NCBI RefSeq assembly: GCF_016808335.1
Contig: NC_053150.1
Location: 30,372,238 to 30,436,237, forward strand
DNA from: Panicum virgatum
Taxonomy: Eukaryota; Streptophyta; Magnoliopsida; Poales; Poaceae
DNA length: 64,000 nucleotides
Direction: 5' to 3'
Part shown: positions 46,377 to 58,649 of the stretch, piece by piece
Numbering within the stretch: position 1 is the first letter of the stretch
Layout of the letters: each line of letters begins with the position of its first letter
Notes under the pieces: generated by a model
Told to the model about the DNA's origin: nothing
Databases searched by the model: none
The model's input: only the letters and a program-made list of their open reading frames with translations
Made by a program: the position numbers and the translations under genes

Positions 46377-48417
46377 GATCATCCATCTCCCCAGACTCGA
46401 CAGGCGCTAGCACAGGAGCGAGCCACCAACGGCCGAGGGCGAGGAGGCGGTGGGGGCTCGAACATGGATATAGACGGTGATGCCATGGGGGTGGGGTGGG
46501 TTTTTGTGGTTGATGCGGGATGGGGAGGGAACCACGAATGGGGTTTAACGCGCGAGGGTGGTGCAGGGGCTCATGCCAGAAGAAGAAGGGGTGAGAAGAA
46601 TTAAGAGTGTGTTTAGTTGAGCTTTTTGGAGCTGTGACTTACAGCCAAAGCCAAAAAGCCAATCAAATAGGGTGGTTGTATCGTATGTTCATTTGGAAAA
46701 AATAGTTTTTGTGTAGTTCAACTGCTGTTGGGTGATGGTCTCCTGGAAAAACCCCATGTCACGTCCTGGCATTGTGCTCCATATATTACATGTCACATCC
46801 TGGAAAAAGCAGGACTTGCATTGTGCTCCATATATTACTGTTCCAAGATACGAGTATTCATCGTGCGTAGCATCTGTTTGAAAAAGAGAAAAACACACAT
46901 GTCACGTTTATTCACGGAGACTTTGAAGCACAGATACGCTCTGCTCATCGAAGGATTGCTCTGTGAAAAAGGAACTCCAGTGGAATACTAGAACCTCAAC
47001 ATCTCTTCCTTCGACAGCTTCACTCCATGCGACAAATTAAGCTACTGAGTACGCACAACTATATAAAACAGCATGTCGTGACACATGCCAAGAAATACCG
47101 TGCTGAAGACTGAAGGACGGCACGCAATACGATCAGATCAGAGATGTTCGTTCGTTGGGCCAGTACAGAGACAAAATGACGGTGCTACCCTCCACTGCCT
47201 GGTTGCATTCTGCACAGGTGCAGAGGGCAAAAGCTGTTCCCGGCGCCTGAGTGCCGAAGCCCAACTCACTTTTGCAAACACTCCACATTATTAGCTTGTC
47301 GTCAAGGAGCGTGCAGAGGATTTTCGTTGCAGCGCAACCAATGTATGAAATTGAAAATAGGTGAAGCGGTCAGTTATTGTAAAGTTTGAGCAAAGGTAAT
47401 GTAACATTAACCATGTGGTTGTTTATTTAATTTCCTTGCGCTGCACAAGTAGATATTTGAGGAAACGTACCTGTAACAAAAAAAACATTAATGCCCTACT
47501 TTAGTTTCCTAAATGTTGGCCATCTACTCATTTAGTTTAGGTTTTGTCATAAGCCAAATATTAGCGTAGCATAATGGAAGGTATTGCAACATCTAAAACG
47601 TGGTTCATCGTCATATCGGTAATGTCTTATCCCTTGGATTCCTTGTGTTACTGGGCACATTAGACATATATATAGCCTATATATATGCCTCTCAGGAAAT
47701 TAAAGACCCACTCTGCACATGTGCAAAATAAATAATGTTTGCTACTGCAGAGATTTGAACATCCATCACTGCTGTTGTTTTGCATTTCTTCTCGTCCGCT
47801 TCTAATTTTGCTGTCATCTCATCTCGGTTGATTTGAGAATCGACGGCAGCTGAAACAACCAGTGGATCCGGGTAGAAGCGCCCTGCTCCGGAACGCATTA
47901 GGCATTACCGATGAAAGACGAGAGGCTACACCGATCACAAGTGAAGTGAGCTTGCGCGCGCGAGCCACCAATGCTAATTCTACAATCGCCCGGACATTTT
48001 CTAACTTGCGGTCGATCCGACCGCGCGTCTCTTTTCCTTTTCGGTGCAACGGACTGCATGCGCCACCTTTCCATTTTTTATTCCGCCAGCACCAGCGCAG
48101 CAGTGCCCCTCCCAGATGCCACGGTCCCGTGCGCCCAGATTTTTGGGGTTTCGATTTTTTTTCTTGGCGGGCTTTTTCTATTTTCTTTATTTTTCCCCAG
48201 GTTTGCCGGCGCTTACCAGTCTCATTTACTCCTCACGAATACAGACCCGTATCAAACCGTTCCTCTTTTTCACTTCCTTCCCCAGCACGCGGCCCTTCTT
48301 CTTCTGTTCTTCCAATCCCTTCGTATCCGCCCTGGTTCTTATGCCGGATTCCTATCATTTCGACGGAGGGTGGTGCGGTGCCGCCGGTTCCGTCGCATCC
48401 ATCATCTCTTTTCACCG
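46377..48417. other. Intergenic; GC-rich open segments without supported gene
   Basis: 46377-46605 is GC-rich with a Gly-rich open frame and no recognised domain. At 46773-46843 the phrase TTGTGCTCCATATATTAC is repeated. 47860-48420 has long open frames in three plus-strand frames, as expected for a leader region, and ends at a GTAAGT donor (48418). This is probably the 5' part of the Ulp1-like gene or the terminal region of a Mutator-like element. Confidence 0.4.
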
Positions 48418-51400
48418 GTAAGTTTTTCCTGTCTCTTTTCAATTCGATTAGGGTTCCTGGGTTATGTGGGGTGGAGGATGGAGGTGTGATGTGATGTGAT
48501 TCGATTAGGTCCTCTCTGGCTGTCACATGTTGCGCCATGCGAGACGTGGGGTAGGCGCCGAAGACCTCGGCGGCGGCGTGATTTTTAGGGGTGGGGTGGG
48601 GGGATGTTACAGATCGTGTTACTCTGCATATGAAAAGTAGAGTACCAGTATTGCATAGGAAAAGTAGAGCACCAGTATCGTCTGTATGGATTCATGGTAG
48701 TCAAACATAGCCAATCCACATTAGTTTTTGTTTTAAGTTATTTTCCGGTAGCTGTATTATCTTCACAGATCATTGAACTTTTGAATGACAAAGCAATGAA
48801 ATAGGAATGCAGAGATATAGAGGTTTTCAAACACCTTTTTTAGTTGTATTAACTTCACATATCATTGAACTTTTTTCATTTTCTTTCTTGTACAATAGAT
48901 GGATGACAATACAGATTCAGAAGGTGTCCGATCAAGTAATGAAGATAAAAGATCGAAGCAAACCTCCAGAGTTAGTATTACTTTTTTCCCATATTATCTC
49001 CCAGTGCACCTTTTTTCCATTACTTTCTGAATGATCATGTTGTCCATTTTTTTATGTTGTGTGTATGATTTTTTTTACCGGGACGTAGTAAGTAATGTAA
49101 CACCTCCCCCCTTCCACATTTTTGTACCTTTTTATACCTGGAAGATGAGCACACAAGCACCAGTGATGGCGGCTCTTCAAGATTGTCAGTGCCAATGAAT
49201 TTGAAAGAATGTTTAGTATGTGCCCGCGCCCCTCAACAACAACTTTTAATTTTTTTTTCACGCGCCTACATATGGCCTTAGGAGACTTTAGCAGTAAATT
49301 TATAACAAGGTTTAGGAGACCTTAGCAGTAAAGTTTTTTATGTGTTAGTTAATTTTTTCTACTGATATGTTATGTATATGGCCGCCATCTTTTTTTTTTT
49401 GGTTGATAACTTTCGAACAAAATTCTTTTAACCTTTTATATGATCATAAAAGTTTTCATCTACTAAACTCGCAGCTGTAAAAGTTCTCCTGTAAAAGTTA
49501 TCCTATACTATGTTATCATTTTTTTGACAATGACAGATTTTATTTCTTCTGTTCACACAAACTTTTATACCATCGATGAACAACTTTTCTATTTGACATT
49601 TTTTTTCATCAAAAAGTTTCTCCACTAAACTATTTTTTTCCTCACTCTTCAACATAATTTATTTCTTCCCAACAAAAGTTTGTCTCGTGTTAGTTAATTT
49701 TTTAATCAACAAGTTCTGTATGCAAGGAGCATAAGTTTTCTTATCATTTACAGAACCACAGAAGTGTCTTAAAAGTTTTGTGTATATAAGTTTTTCTATG
49801 GACAAGTTCTATCTGATTAGTATAGTTGAATGGACATTTTTCTTTGTACTCACTTAAATTTTTTGCTCTAAAAGTTTATCCCTAAGTCATCTTATTTCCA
49901 CATTTTTTGCTCATAAGGTCTGATGCTTTTCTTAAACATCTTCCATTTACAGTAATTTAGCTCTAACTTCTCACTTTCCAAGAAGACAAGATTTGTCGAG
50001 AGGTTGTCTAAGAAGCAGAAGGAAATTGTTATATCTTGTGTTTTTGGGTCCATTCTCTTTCTGAGTTACACATCTGTTCCAACCAGTCTAGTTATATGGC
50101 TGGCAAATCGTTATGATCAAAGAACCAAGTCTGTAAAGCTCCCTGGTGGCAAAGCTTTTTCTATTGATCCCAACACAGTGCATCAAATTCTTTGGCATTC
50201 CTTTCACTGGCAAGAAAGTCCCAACAATATCTTCGAGCTCTGCAAAGGCTATCATACTCAAGGACACAAGTCAGTCAAAACAGGCAGCTAAAAACGATGA
50301 TCTCATTGCTATGGTCAATGCTGATTGTGTTGGCGACAAGTTCGCTAGGATTTTTCTTCTCATTGCTCTGGGGATCTTTCTATGCCCATCTAGTAATTGT
50401 CATGCAAGCCACCATTACTATGAGGCTCTTTCTGTTGTAAAAGATATCAGATCTTTTGACTGGTGCAGTGCAGTTTCTGAGTTCCTCCATCTTGGAATTG
50501 TCAGTTTTCATTCCAATCTATGCAAGGGTAATAGCAGCGGAAAGGAGACACTTGCTGGATGTGTTTTCATTTTAGTGGTTAGATTTCCCTATTCCATATC
50601 CTCCCTTTTTTTCTTACACTCGCTGCAGTAATGAAGTTTCTCATTTTTTTTAAAAGTGAGAGACCTTTTTTCTGACGGCCTCACTCTTTCTCCCTTTTCC
50701 ATTTTATAATTTGCATACAGGCTGCTTACTTTGAACATATGGACATTGAAAATGATATTGCTCAGGATACAAACCCACACATTTGTGTGTGGGATGACAA
50801 AGCAATTGCATATTATTCTGAGGCTCATTTTAACAAAAACCATATACATGTATTTTTTTTTGCATATTACTTAATTTTTTTTCCTCCTATATAATTGAAT
50901 TCATTTTTTTGTTTCTCCAAATACTACCCAGCTCTGACAATATTACTTAAATTTATTTTTCTCCTAGATAAATGAATTCATTTTTGTTTGTTTCTTGAAA
51001 TACTACCCAGCTCAAATCTGCTGACTCACCCAGGAAACCTTTACCTGGAGGCAAAGATGCTAATAGTGATGGGCAACCTGTACGTGTATTAATGATTCAA
51101 ACAAGTTTTTAAATTCCTTTTAAACATATGAGCATTGAGCCTTTCTTTACTAAATCTGTTTTTCTTTTTTCCATCTCTTATGACTAGGGTGAGCCGGTTT
51201 TCATTTTGAAAACTCCAGATCCGAAACATACATCTTCAGAATCTGCTCAGGGAGATCCCATAAATTTTGAGTCTGCTAGGAAAGTAATGCCCCTGTCTCT
51301 CCGTGTTTTCTGTGGTGAAGTTACTCATCCAGAAGTAGAATCATTCATAAAGTCATCCCTTGGAATCATAGAGATAACAGGTTTGATGTATTGAGTTCGA

Positions 51401-54220
51401 CTAAAGTAACAAATGAGATGAGGGGAGTTACTACAACTGTTGTAGGTATCTTCTTTTCTTTTGCACAGACTTCCAGAGCCATACTAAATGTCACATTTTT
51501 TAGTCAATTTTTCTCCTGTAATAGTTTTAAACTTTTTTAACTCCCCCCTTTTTCTCACTGCGCATCATAGAGGCAAAATTTTGAGCTGGTATTTGAAGCA
51601 TTCTATGGCCCTGAGGCTGGTTTGAAAATCAAGGATTTTACCACAGCTTACCAAGATTCTCCGCAACAGGACACCAAGTAAACCCCCCCTTCCTGCCCCC
51701 ATTTTGTTATTATTGCTTACCCCATCACAGCTATGATTTTTTTGTTTTTTCTTATCTCTCTTTTTTTTGTTTATTTCTCACAGCTGTGATTGTGGCATTT
51801 TCGTTATGAATTTTATGAGTTCCTGGGACGGGAGAAGAGTCGCCCATATTGATAATGTACATTTTTTTTCTTTACTGCACATATATTACATCAAAAGAAT
51901 CATTTTCCCTGTCTACTTTTTTTCAAAAGAACCTTGTTCCTAACTTATATACAGTAGTACTAGTATGAGTGATGAGTGTGTCCTATACCATTTTTACACT
52001 TCCTTATTTTTCTCTGTATTCTACTACTACTTGATGATTTACATGCACGTTACAAATGATAGTAGTTTGTTAATCACTTGTACATAGCATTCCAGGACAA
52101 ATTTTTTTCAGTAAACTATTTTTGTCTAGTACAAGTTTTATTCATACAACCTCTAAAATATATTTTTTTTGCCAAAGTTACTCTGTATAAAGCTTATATA
52201 TTATAGTATCAACAAATATTTATACGAATAAACTTATTCCTTCAGAATTTTGGTTTTTTAGTTGATAAAACATATTTGCTAGCAAATATCTTTTATGTAA
52301 GTTCAATTAAAAGTTATTAACAAAAGTTTGGTTGGTAAGTCATTTATCAAAGTTCTTTCCAGTCAATCATTTTCAACAAGCCATACACGCCCCTACTGAT
52401 TAGGTCCAGTCACGTCGACCTGTCATACTCGGCCCAACTAATTAGGGCCAATCACGTCATCACACCATACTCGGCTCAACCAGTTAGGGTTGTCTGGGTT
52501 TTTAGGGTTCGACTCCATCACCATATGCTTGCATTTTTAGTATATATCAAGATTGACTTGCCATACTTTTCCAACTGATTAGGGTCAGTCATGTCCACCT
52601 ACCATACTCGGCCCAATTGATTAGGGCCAATCACATCAACTTGCCATACTTGTCCCAACTGATTAGGGCCCGTCACGTCAAACTACCATACTTGGTCCAA
52701 CTAATTAGTGCCAGTCACGTCATCCTGCCATACTCGACCTAACTGATTAGGGCCAATCATGTCATCCTGCCATACTCGGCCCAACTAGTTAGGGTAGTCT
52801 GGGTTTTTAGCGTTCGACTTTGTCATGATATACTTTTATTTTAGTATATATATCAAGGTTGACTTGTCATACTTGTCCCAACTGATTAGTGTCAATCATG
52901 TCCACCTGCCATACTCGACCCAAGTCATTAGGGCCAACCAAATCAACTTGCCATACCTGTCCCAACTGATTAGGGCCAGTCACGTCAACGTGTCATACTT
53001 GTCCCAACTGATTAGAGCTAGTCACGTCATTCCGCCACCATATGCTTGGATTTTAGTATATATCAAGGTTGACTTGTCATACTTATCCCAACTAATTAGG
53101 GCCAATCACGTCCTCTTGCCATACTTGGGCCAACTAATTAGGGCCAATCATTATCAACCAGTTATACTCGTTCCAACTGATTAGGGTCAGTCACGTCAAC
53201 CTGTCATATTCGGCCTAACTGATTAGGGCCAGTCACGTCATCCTGCCATACTAAAATAATTTTTGTTCAAAAATTTGCGCAATCAATTTTTTTAAAAAAT
53301 TGCACATTATTTTTTGTTTCTTTTTTTCTCTTCGGTAGTTGTTTTAGAAATCTATTTTTAAGTCAAAATTTGCTTCTAACATAATTCTAACATATTTTTC
53401 GCAAATATTTTCTTTCTAATTTGCTCAAAAGTTTTATCATCATTTTTCCCACTAAATTACTTTTTGTTTGGTAACATATGTATATTTAAAAGTGTATCTT
53501 TCAAATTGTTTTTTCTCATCAAAATTTTTTCCTGTAATTTTTTCACAAATTTTATAACTTGTTTTTTTCCACCCTTATTTTTCTCATTACTTTCTTTCGC
53601 AACTATGTACATTTTTTATATTTTTTGGTTAAAATCTTATATTACTACAAATTTGTTATCTGAAGTTATATAATGTTCTACAAAACTTTTTGCACAAAAG
53701 TTTGGATATGTCGTCTGTTAACTTCTAAAAAGTTTTTTCAGCATGGCATTTTATAGAAAAGTTTTCTAGATAAATCATAAAAAAAGCTCACTTGAAATGT
53801 TTTCAGGAAATGTATGCTTTGTTACATAAGTTTTCACGATTAAATTTTTGTCTACATAAGTTTTCTGGGTGAAATAAAATATTTATTGCTACGAATTATT
53901 TCAAAATAATGTTTTTTCTATAAAAATATTTTTCCTCATATCCCTCCTTCCTTGTTCTGGCATCCATTGATCCCCCTCCCCCTACCCTTTGTTTTGTGAT
54001 TTTTTTTAAGAAACAAATCTACAACTACAGGGTTAAAGCAGCAATGTACATCCTTTGCCACAAAGGAAACACCAAGATTCTCCCTCCCGTGAAGAAACTC
54101 ATAGACAGTGAAAAAGGTATGCCACCGTAACATCATGTTTTTACATTGTATATACTTAGGAAATTAGGAAATAAAAATGATGTAATATCCTTCTTTTTTG
54201 TAGCTGCTGCAGTACTTTAG
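48418..54220 (+). pseudogene. Ulp1-like cysteine protease gene of the transposon-associated type, decayed
   Basis: Likely exons include 48899-48970 (start ATG), about 49986-50582, 50721-50849, 51011-51079, 51188-51445, 51571-51677, 51784-51856, 54031-54116 and 54204-54220 (stop TAG). The large exon encodes RFVERLSKKQKEIVIS, then VKLPGGKAFSIDPNTVHQIL, and after a frame change GIPFTGKK and FARIFLLIALGIFLCP, as in a grass family linked to Ulp1 (C48) peptidases. Exon 51784 carries CDCGIFVMNFMSSWDGRR, with the catalytic Cys in DCG. Ulp1 enzymes remove SUMO. I find no GHW motif for the catalytic His. One extra T at 50190-50193 breaks the frame and the 51380 region also shifts, so this copy is dead. 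The 2.2-kb last large intron holds a minisatellite. Confidence 0.65.
52398..53252. repeat. 42-bp minisatellite with periodic long variants
   Basis: About 17 diverged units on the pattern GATTAGGGCCAGTCACGTCA followed by ACCTGCCATACTCGGCCCAACT. Three units (from about 52480, 52790 and 53010) are longer, carrying an inserted TATATATCAAG.TTGACTTG segment, and they recur after every few normal units, giving a higher-order period. Units are 42 bp, so reading frames persist and give a 14-residue periodic peptide, a by-product of the length. Confidence 0.93.
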
Positions 54221-54419
54221 TATCATAATAATAATCCCCCTAGGATAGTCCCCCCCACATTGTACTGTCCACAGTCTTTGTATCATGTTCTTATGTCTGC
54301 ACCACGGGATTTTGCCTGGTAATCTTCACAACCCTCTTTAGTATAGCCTGCACATTTGTGTTTTCAACATAAAAAGTTAGATACATTTTTTAATATTTTT
54401 CCCATTTTGAATTTATTTT
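54221..54419. other. Short spacer between two convergent genes
   Basis: Lies between the stop of the plus-strand Ulp1-like gene and the 3' end of the minus-strand FAR1-like gene. No feature seen. Confidence 0.4.
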
Positions 54420-55674
54420 TTACTCTGGGAAAAAATTCACCTGTGGAAGAAGTTGTTGTTTTCCTAGTTCTGGACATGATTTTTTGTCATGCAGCTCACT
54501 TCTACACTGCCCACATCTCTTAACAGGCACCCTTTTCTTCTTAGCAAGTTTTGCTTCTTTATCCTTCATTTCTTTCTCAATTATTTCGCCCATTGGCTTC
54601 CTTCTTTTTGTGTTCTTCTTTTTGTTCACTACTATGAGAGGATCTTTTTATATGCCTGATTTGATTCTTGCACACCAGTAGCAGCTTCACCTGAACCGCC
54701 TTCAGTGTTTATGTTTGTAGTTTGCTTTGTTGCACCACCTTTCTTGATTGATTCATCAACTCTTTTTTTTTCAATTCAACAAATTCCTTTGTAAAAACCT
54801 CAAACGACCTTGGATCCCCTGCTATCGACGAGCAATATTGTGACACATCTGCCATCGTTATGCAATATTGTACGGCCTCACTTGCCTTACTCCCACCAAT
54901 TATAAGCTATTGTCCAGTACGTAGAGCAATATCTAGGTCTGCTGCTTTTGTCCACCTATACTTTACAAAGCTTTGTGGGATCACCAACAAGTCCAAACAC
55001 TCTGCAATTTTCAACACATGACAGCAATGAATGCCATCCCTATCTGGCTTCCTACATGAGCATTTGAATATCTGTCTGTTCTCACACACTTCAATAGTAT
55101 ACAAATCTTTTTGAAATTCAACATCACTGTATTCTGTCTTCCTTCTCACTTCAAAGAGCATACCTTTTTCTATCTCATTCACCCCGCATGTTGTGCTGTT
55201 CTTGAACTCTACTTGCATTTTTCTAAAAGTTGCATTGGTGTAAATTGTCGATGCACTGTCTTCAAGTGCATTATATGACCAATGACTAGGAGTTTTCACT
55301 TCTGAATTGAATCTGCACCATTCTAGCGTTGACAAATTCTTTTCTTGAATGTTTTCATAAGCACCAAAGAAGTTAACTATAGTGTCTTTATGAGCAACAT
55401 AGCCTTTGAACATTGAGTTTGTGCTTTCACTTCTACCTGTTGTGCTTGAAAACGGATAGAAACTATGCATGAAGTACGCTGGCACCCAATAACTCCTGAT
55501 ATTGTATAGGTAGTTGATTCTGTTATTTCCACTGGGCTTCATACTTGTCCAGCACTTCAAACCACCACCTTTCAAACTCTTCTGGTGTGAATGAGTCCGT
55601 GACTGCACGTTTCGAGTCTTTGTACAAACCTTTGCGAGCCTTGAAATATGCAAATTGCTTCCATTATTTTTGCT
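54420..55674 (-). pseudogene. FAR1/MULE transposase remnant with SWIM zinc finger
   Basis: Minus strand, starting after an acceptor (TTTGCAG) near 55674. The first piece reads FTPEEFERWWFEVLDKY; after a frameshift near 55550 the frame 55653-54907 continues with YFMHSFYPFSSTTGRSES and FKGYVAHKDT. These are features of the C-terminal half of FHY3/FAR1 proteins and their MULE transposase ancestors. A SWIM zinc finger follows (FKCSCRKPDRDGIHCCHVLKI). After a break a Lys-rich tail with a knuckle (CGQCRSELHDKKSC) ends at 54420. The catalytic DDE part and the N-terminal FAR1 domain are missing. Either this is a truncated MULE transposase or a decayed FAR1-like gene. Confidence 0.75.
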
Positions 55675-57398
55675 GCAAAAATTTTTATGTTAGCAAGCCT
55701 AATTCATGTTTCTTTTGTTATTTTTTTCAGGGTGCAAAGCGTACAAGAAAAGAATTGCGAAGGTTGAACCATGTTGCAGCTTGCAACAACAAAAAGCCCC
55801 CTCCCCAAGTGCTCGGCTGGGAGCGACAGAGTACATGATTTGGATGAAGATTTTTCCTCCAATTTGTCGTCAGATTAAGAATGTGCTGCACCAACATGTA
55901 AATCTAGACTGTTTAATTATTTTTCTTTCTTGCAGTATTTTTTATCTAATCCTGTAAGTTATCTCACTTATTCCCTTTCATTTTTTCTTAAAAAAACTAG
56001 GATATAATTTTGGAAAACAGCACACAAGGGAGAAGGTACAGTACCCCAGCACACGCATGTTGTATCTAAAAAAATTTGATTGTTTTTTTAATGTTCTAAA
56101 ACTTTTTCTCATATTCTCTAGTAATTCATTTTCCTAGGCCTTTCAAAAAAGCACCCCAGCCCGTACCTGACACATTTTTTTTATTTTTTTCTCTCGCAGC
56201 CATTGGTAAAAAGGCAAGAACAAGCTCAAGCAAAATTCAAGGAAAACCAAAGATTTTTATTTTTTATTTCTTTTTTTGTTTGGTAAAAAAATATCGCACT
56301 GTATTGTGAGTTAAGAAAAAGTTAACCACTATCGTTGTAAAGTTTTTCTATAGTTTTTATTTTGTGACAGTAATATTTTTTCCTCTTCACGTAATTGCTC
56401 GCTTCACATTTTTATTATCTATCTTCAAAAGTCTTCTGTCTAAAACTTTACCACCTCCCTTTTTTAAGCTCGCAATATTTTGTATTCAACATATTTTTTA
56501 CTCAAAATATTTTTTTTCTACCACTCAATTTGTTCTTAAATAATTGTTTTCTCTAAATATTTTTTCGATATTATGTTTCCTGTACAATTTTGTTTCGATA
56601 AAACATTTTCCATCAAAAGTTTATGGAAGTAATTATTTTTTTCAATAAATTTATATTATACACCAATATTTAGTTTTCTAGTTTTTTCAATATAATATTT
56701 TGTTAAAAGCTACTTTTATTTTCACTCCCCCCACCCATATTTTACACCCAATTATTCCACATCCCGAAAAAAAATAGCATCTGAAAAACATTCTCCGTTC
56801 ACGTTGGTCACATTTCAACGGGGGCCCATAGCCAATTTTATTTGTTTCCGCGCGCCCAGGATCGCAGCAAAGCGAAACATGAAAAGGGAAAGAGAATTAA
56901 TGTGGAATCCACACATATACCAAAAACGGAAAGGTGGAGCTGTCCAAGAATTGACCGTACCACCTCAATCTAGCGGGCGCCCGCAAATTAGAATTGACCG
57001 CGCGAGCCTGGGGATAGGCACGCACGGCAGTACGGCACCGGCGGACAGCTCCCATACATATACCCATCATTCTCCTCATCTAACTCCCCCCAAACATATT
57101 AATTACTATATTTTACTATCTCCCTCCAAAAAATTCCTCTCCCTATAACTTTTTCTCTCCAACCATTCCCCCATATTTATTCCCCTTATATACTATCACT
57201 CGTTAACTAACTATTTATTTAACGTTTTTGAATTTTTAAAAAAAATCATACAATATTTGTACTGTCATAATACGCATTATCATCATGTTACGGGGCTCAA
57301 ACGGGATTAATATCATGAAGAAAAGATGTGATTAGAGATATAGGGAGAGTTGGAACTCACTCTATATGTGGGGGGAGTTTCAACTCCCCCCGTATATA
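55675..57398. other. AT-rich region with a K/R-rich open segment and possible MULE end
   Basis: 55730-55838 (plus) encodes a Lys/Arg-rich stretch preceded by TTTTTTCAG; it may be an exon of the Ulp1-like gene or chance. 56800-57010 is GC-richer and shares a CCACCTTTCC.TTTTT motif, in inverted orientation, with 48060-48080. The two could be diverged terminal inverted repeats of one Mutator-like element. 57010-57398 has no supported gene. Confidence 0.35.
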
Positions 57399-57449
57399 GG
57401 GGGAGCTATAGGGGAACCGTTGGATCGGATTTCCCCCTATAGCTCCCCC
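57399..57449. repeat. Perfect 16-bp inverted repeat (hairpin) in a MITE-like tract
   Basis: GGGGGAGCTATAGGGG at 57399-57414 is mirrored exactly at 57434-57449, with a 19-base loop. Just upstream GGGGGAGTTTCAACTCCCCC (57371-57390) forms a second hairpin. The whole 57340-57500 tract, ending near CGTTGGAGCACGCCTTA, looks like a foldback or MITE-type element. Confidence 0.8.
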
Positions 57450-57643
57450 GATATGGGGTGGGGGGAGGCATACGGGGCACCGTTGGAGCACGCCTTATAG
57501 AGAGCACGCAATGCATATGTATGGGAGGTGAAGGGCACGGGCGTCATTTTTCTTTGTTGTCCTGGCGCGTACCAACCTCTCCTGTAGAATGCGCTGATCC
57601 GATCGTCATGGTTTCGCATCCATTGACCCTTGTCTTGCACAGT

Positions 57644-57977
57644 GGCTTTATTTAGTTGCGAAATTCAAAATTCTAAATCTATCCAATCGAAATAGAATTT
57701 TACATGCTTGGAGTATTAAATCTTTACGAAATAAAAAATGAATTGCATAGTTTGTTTGCAAATTGCGAAACGAATCTAATAAGCCTAATTAGGCTATAAT
57801 CATACACTAAATTGCTACAGTACATATACTCTAATGTTGAATTAATTAGGTTTATTAGATTCGTCTCTTAGTTTACATACGAGTTCTATAATTAGTTTTG
57901 TGATTAGTCTATATTTAATACTTCAAATGTGCAAAGATTTCCTTTTTACAACTTTATACGGACAACTAAACGAGGCC
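57644..57977. mobile_element. Tourist/PIF-like MITE (GGCCT.GTTTAGTT family)
   Basis: The ends are GGCTTTATTTAGTTGCG and, inverted, GGCCTCGTTTAGTTGTCC. The AT-rich interior contains TTAATTAGGTTTATTAGATTCGTCTC-like text, well known from abundant grass MITEs. The length is 334 bp. No clean target duplication. Confidence 0.75.
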
Positions 57978-58199
57978 AGAGCGGCACCGCGGCGGTGCAT
58001 TACTCCAACCAACTGTGAAATAAAAAATAAAAATAACCAACCAACCATGGAGATGGGCAGATGGCCATGCGCGCCTCTTGCTTCCACCTCCTCAGCCTCG
58101 GCGTCTCGGCCGTCGTGCGTCAGGACCTGGACGCCGTAGAGGCCTGCTCGCTCCATCCACAAGCACGCGGCCGCCGCACGTCACCAGCATCGTGCCAAA
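57978..58199. other. GC-rich segment, unrecognised
   Basis: Open in both orientations but no domain recognised; possibly a captured exon fragment. Confidence 0.3.
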
Positions 58200-58649
58200 T
58201 GTTGGATTCATCTCTCACCGATCGGGCCTTGAACTTGCGGCCTCATCGGGGGCGTCCTGTTATATTGTGATCCAAATTCTGTACAAGAAAAAAGCCAACT
58301 CCCGACGGAGTGGAGGCCCGTCGCCGGGAGGCTTGGGCCGGAGCGTAGCGGAGGAGGAAGTGGCCCATTGCAGAAGCCCAAGCCAGGGATGCCTGGGGGG
58401 TGTGGGGGGCGGAGCCCCCCTGCGGTACGGTACGTATACCCTTGATTAGGGTTTGCTCCACAGTTTATTGATTCCTGTAGTAAGCCGCCGCTAGACGTTG
58501 TAAACACACTCGATATAGTGAAGTTCTTACTGGCTGGCGCCCGTGGTTTTTACCATTCGCATTGGAGGGGTTTTCCACGTTAAATCTCGTGTCTTCCTTC
58601 GGTTTGATCTTTCTATTCTTTGTCATTTGTTTCGCCGTCGCTTCTAACA
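58200..58649 (+). mobile_element. Copia-type solo LTR or LTR fragment
   Basis: 450 bp from TGTTGGATTC to CTTCTAACA. It has a GGGTTTTCCACGTTAAATC-type U5 segment and a run-in (GGTACGTATACCC) typical of copia LTRs. The flanks CCAAA and CGCCC do not match, so it may be truncated or joined by recombination. It replaces the 5' part of the copia LTR that follows. Confidence 0.6.

Noticed and set aside
47862..48494. Three overlapping plus-strand frames of 125-210 codons
   Set aside because: They overlap one another and look like pyrimidine-rich leader sequence before a GTAAGT donor; no recognisable protein.
52825..53184. 119-codon protein made of 14-residue repeats
   Set aside because: The frame is open only because the minisatellite unit is 42 bp and lacks stops; other frames and array ends do not support a gene.
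52398..53252. CRISPR-like array
   Set aside because: The units are contiguous diverged tandem repeats without unique spacers, in a plant nuclear context.
58078..58507. Overlapping frames on both strands around 58.1-58.5 kb
   Set aside because: Half of the span is a copia LTR and the rest has no recognisable domain.
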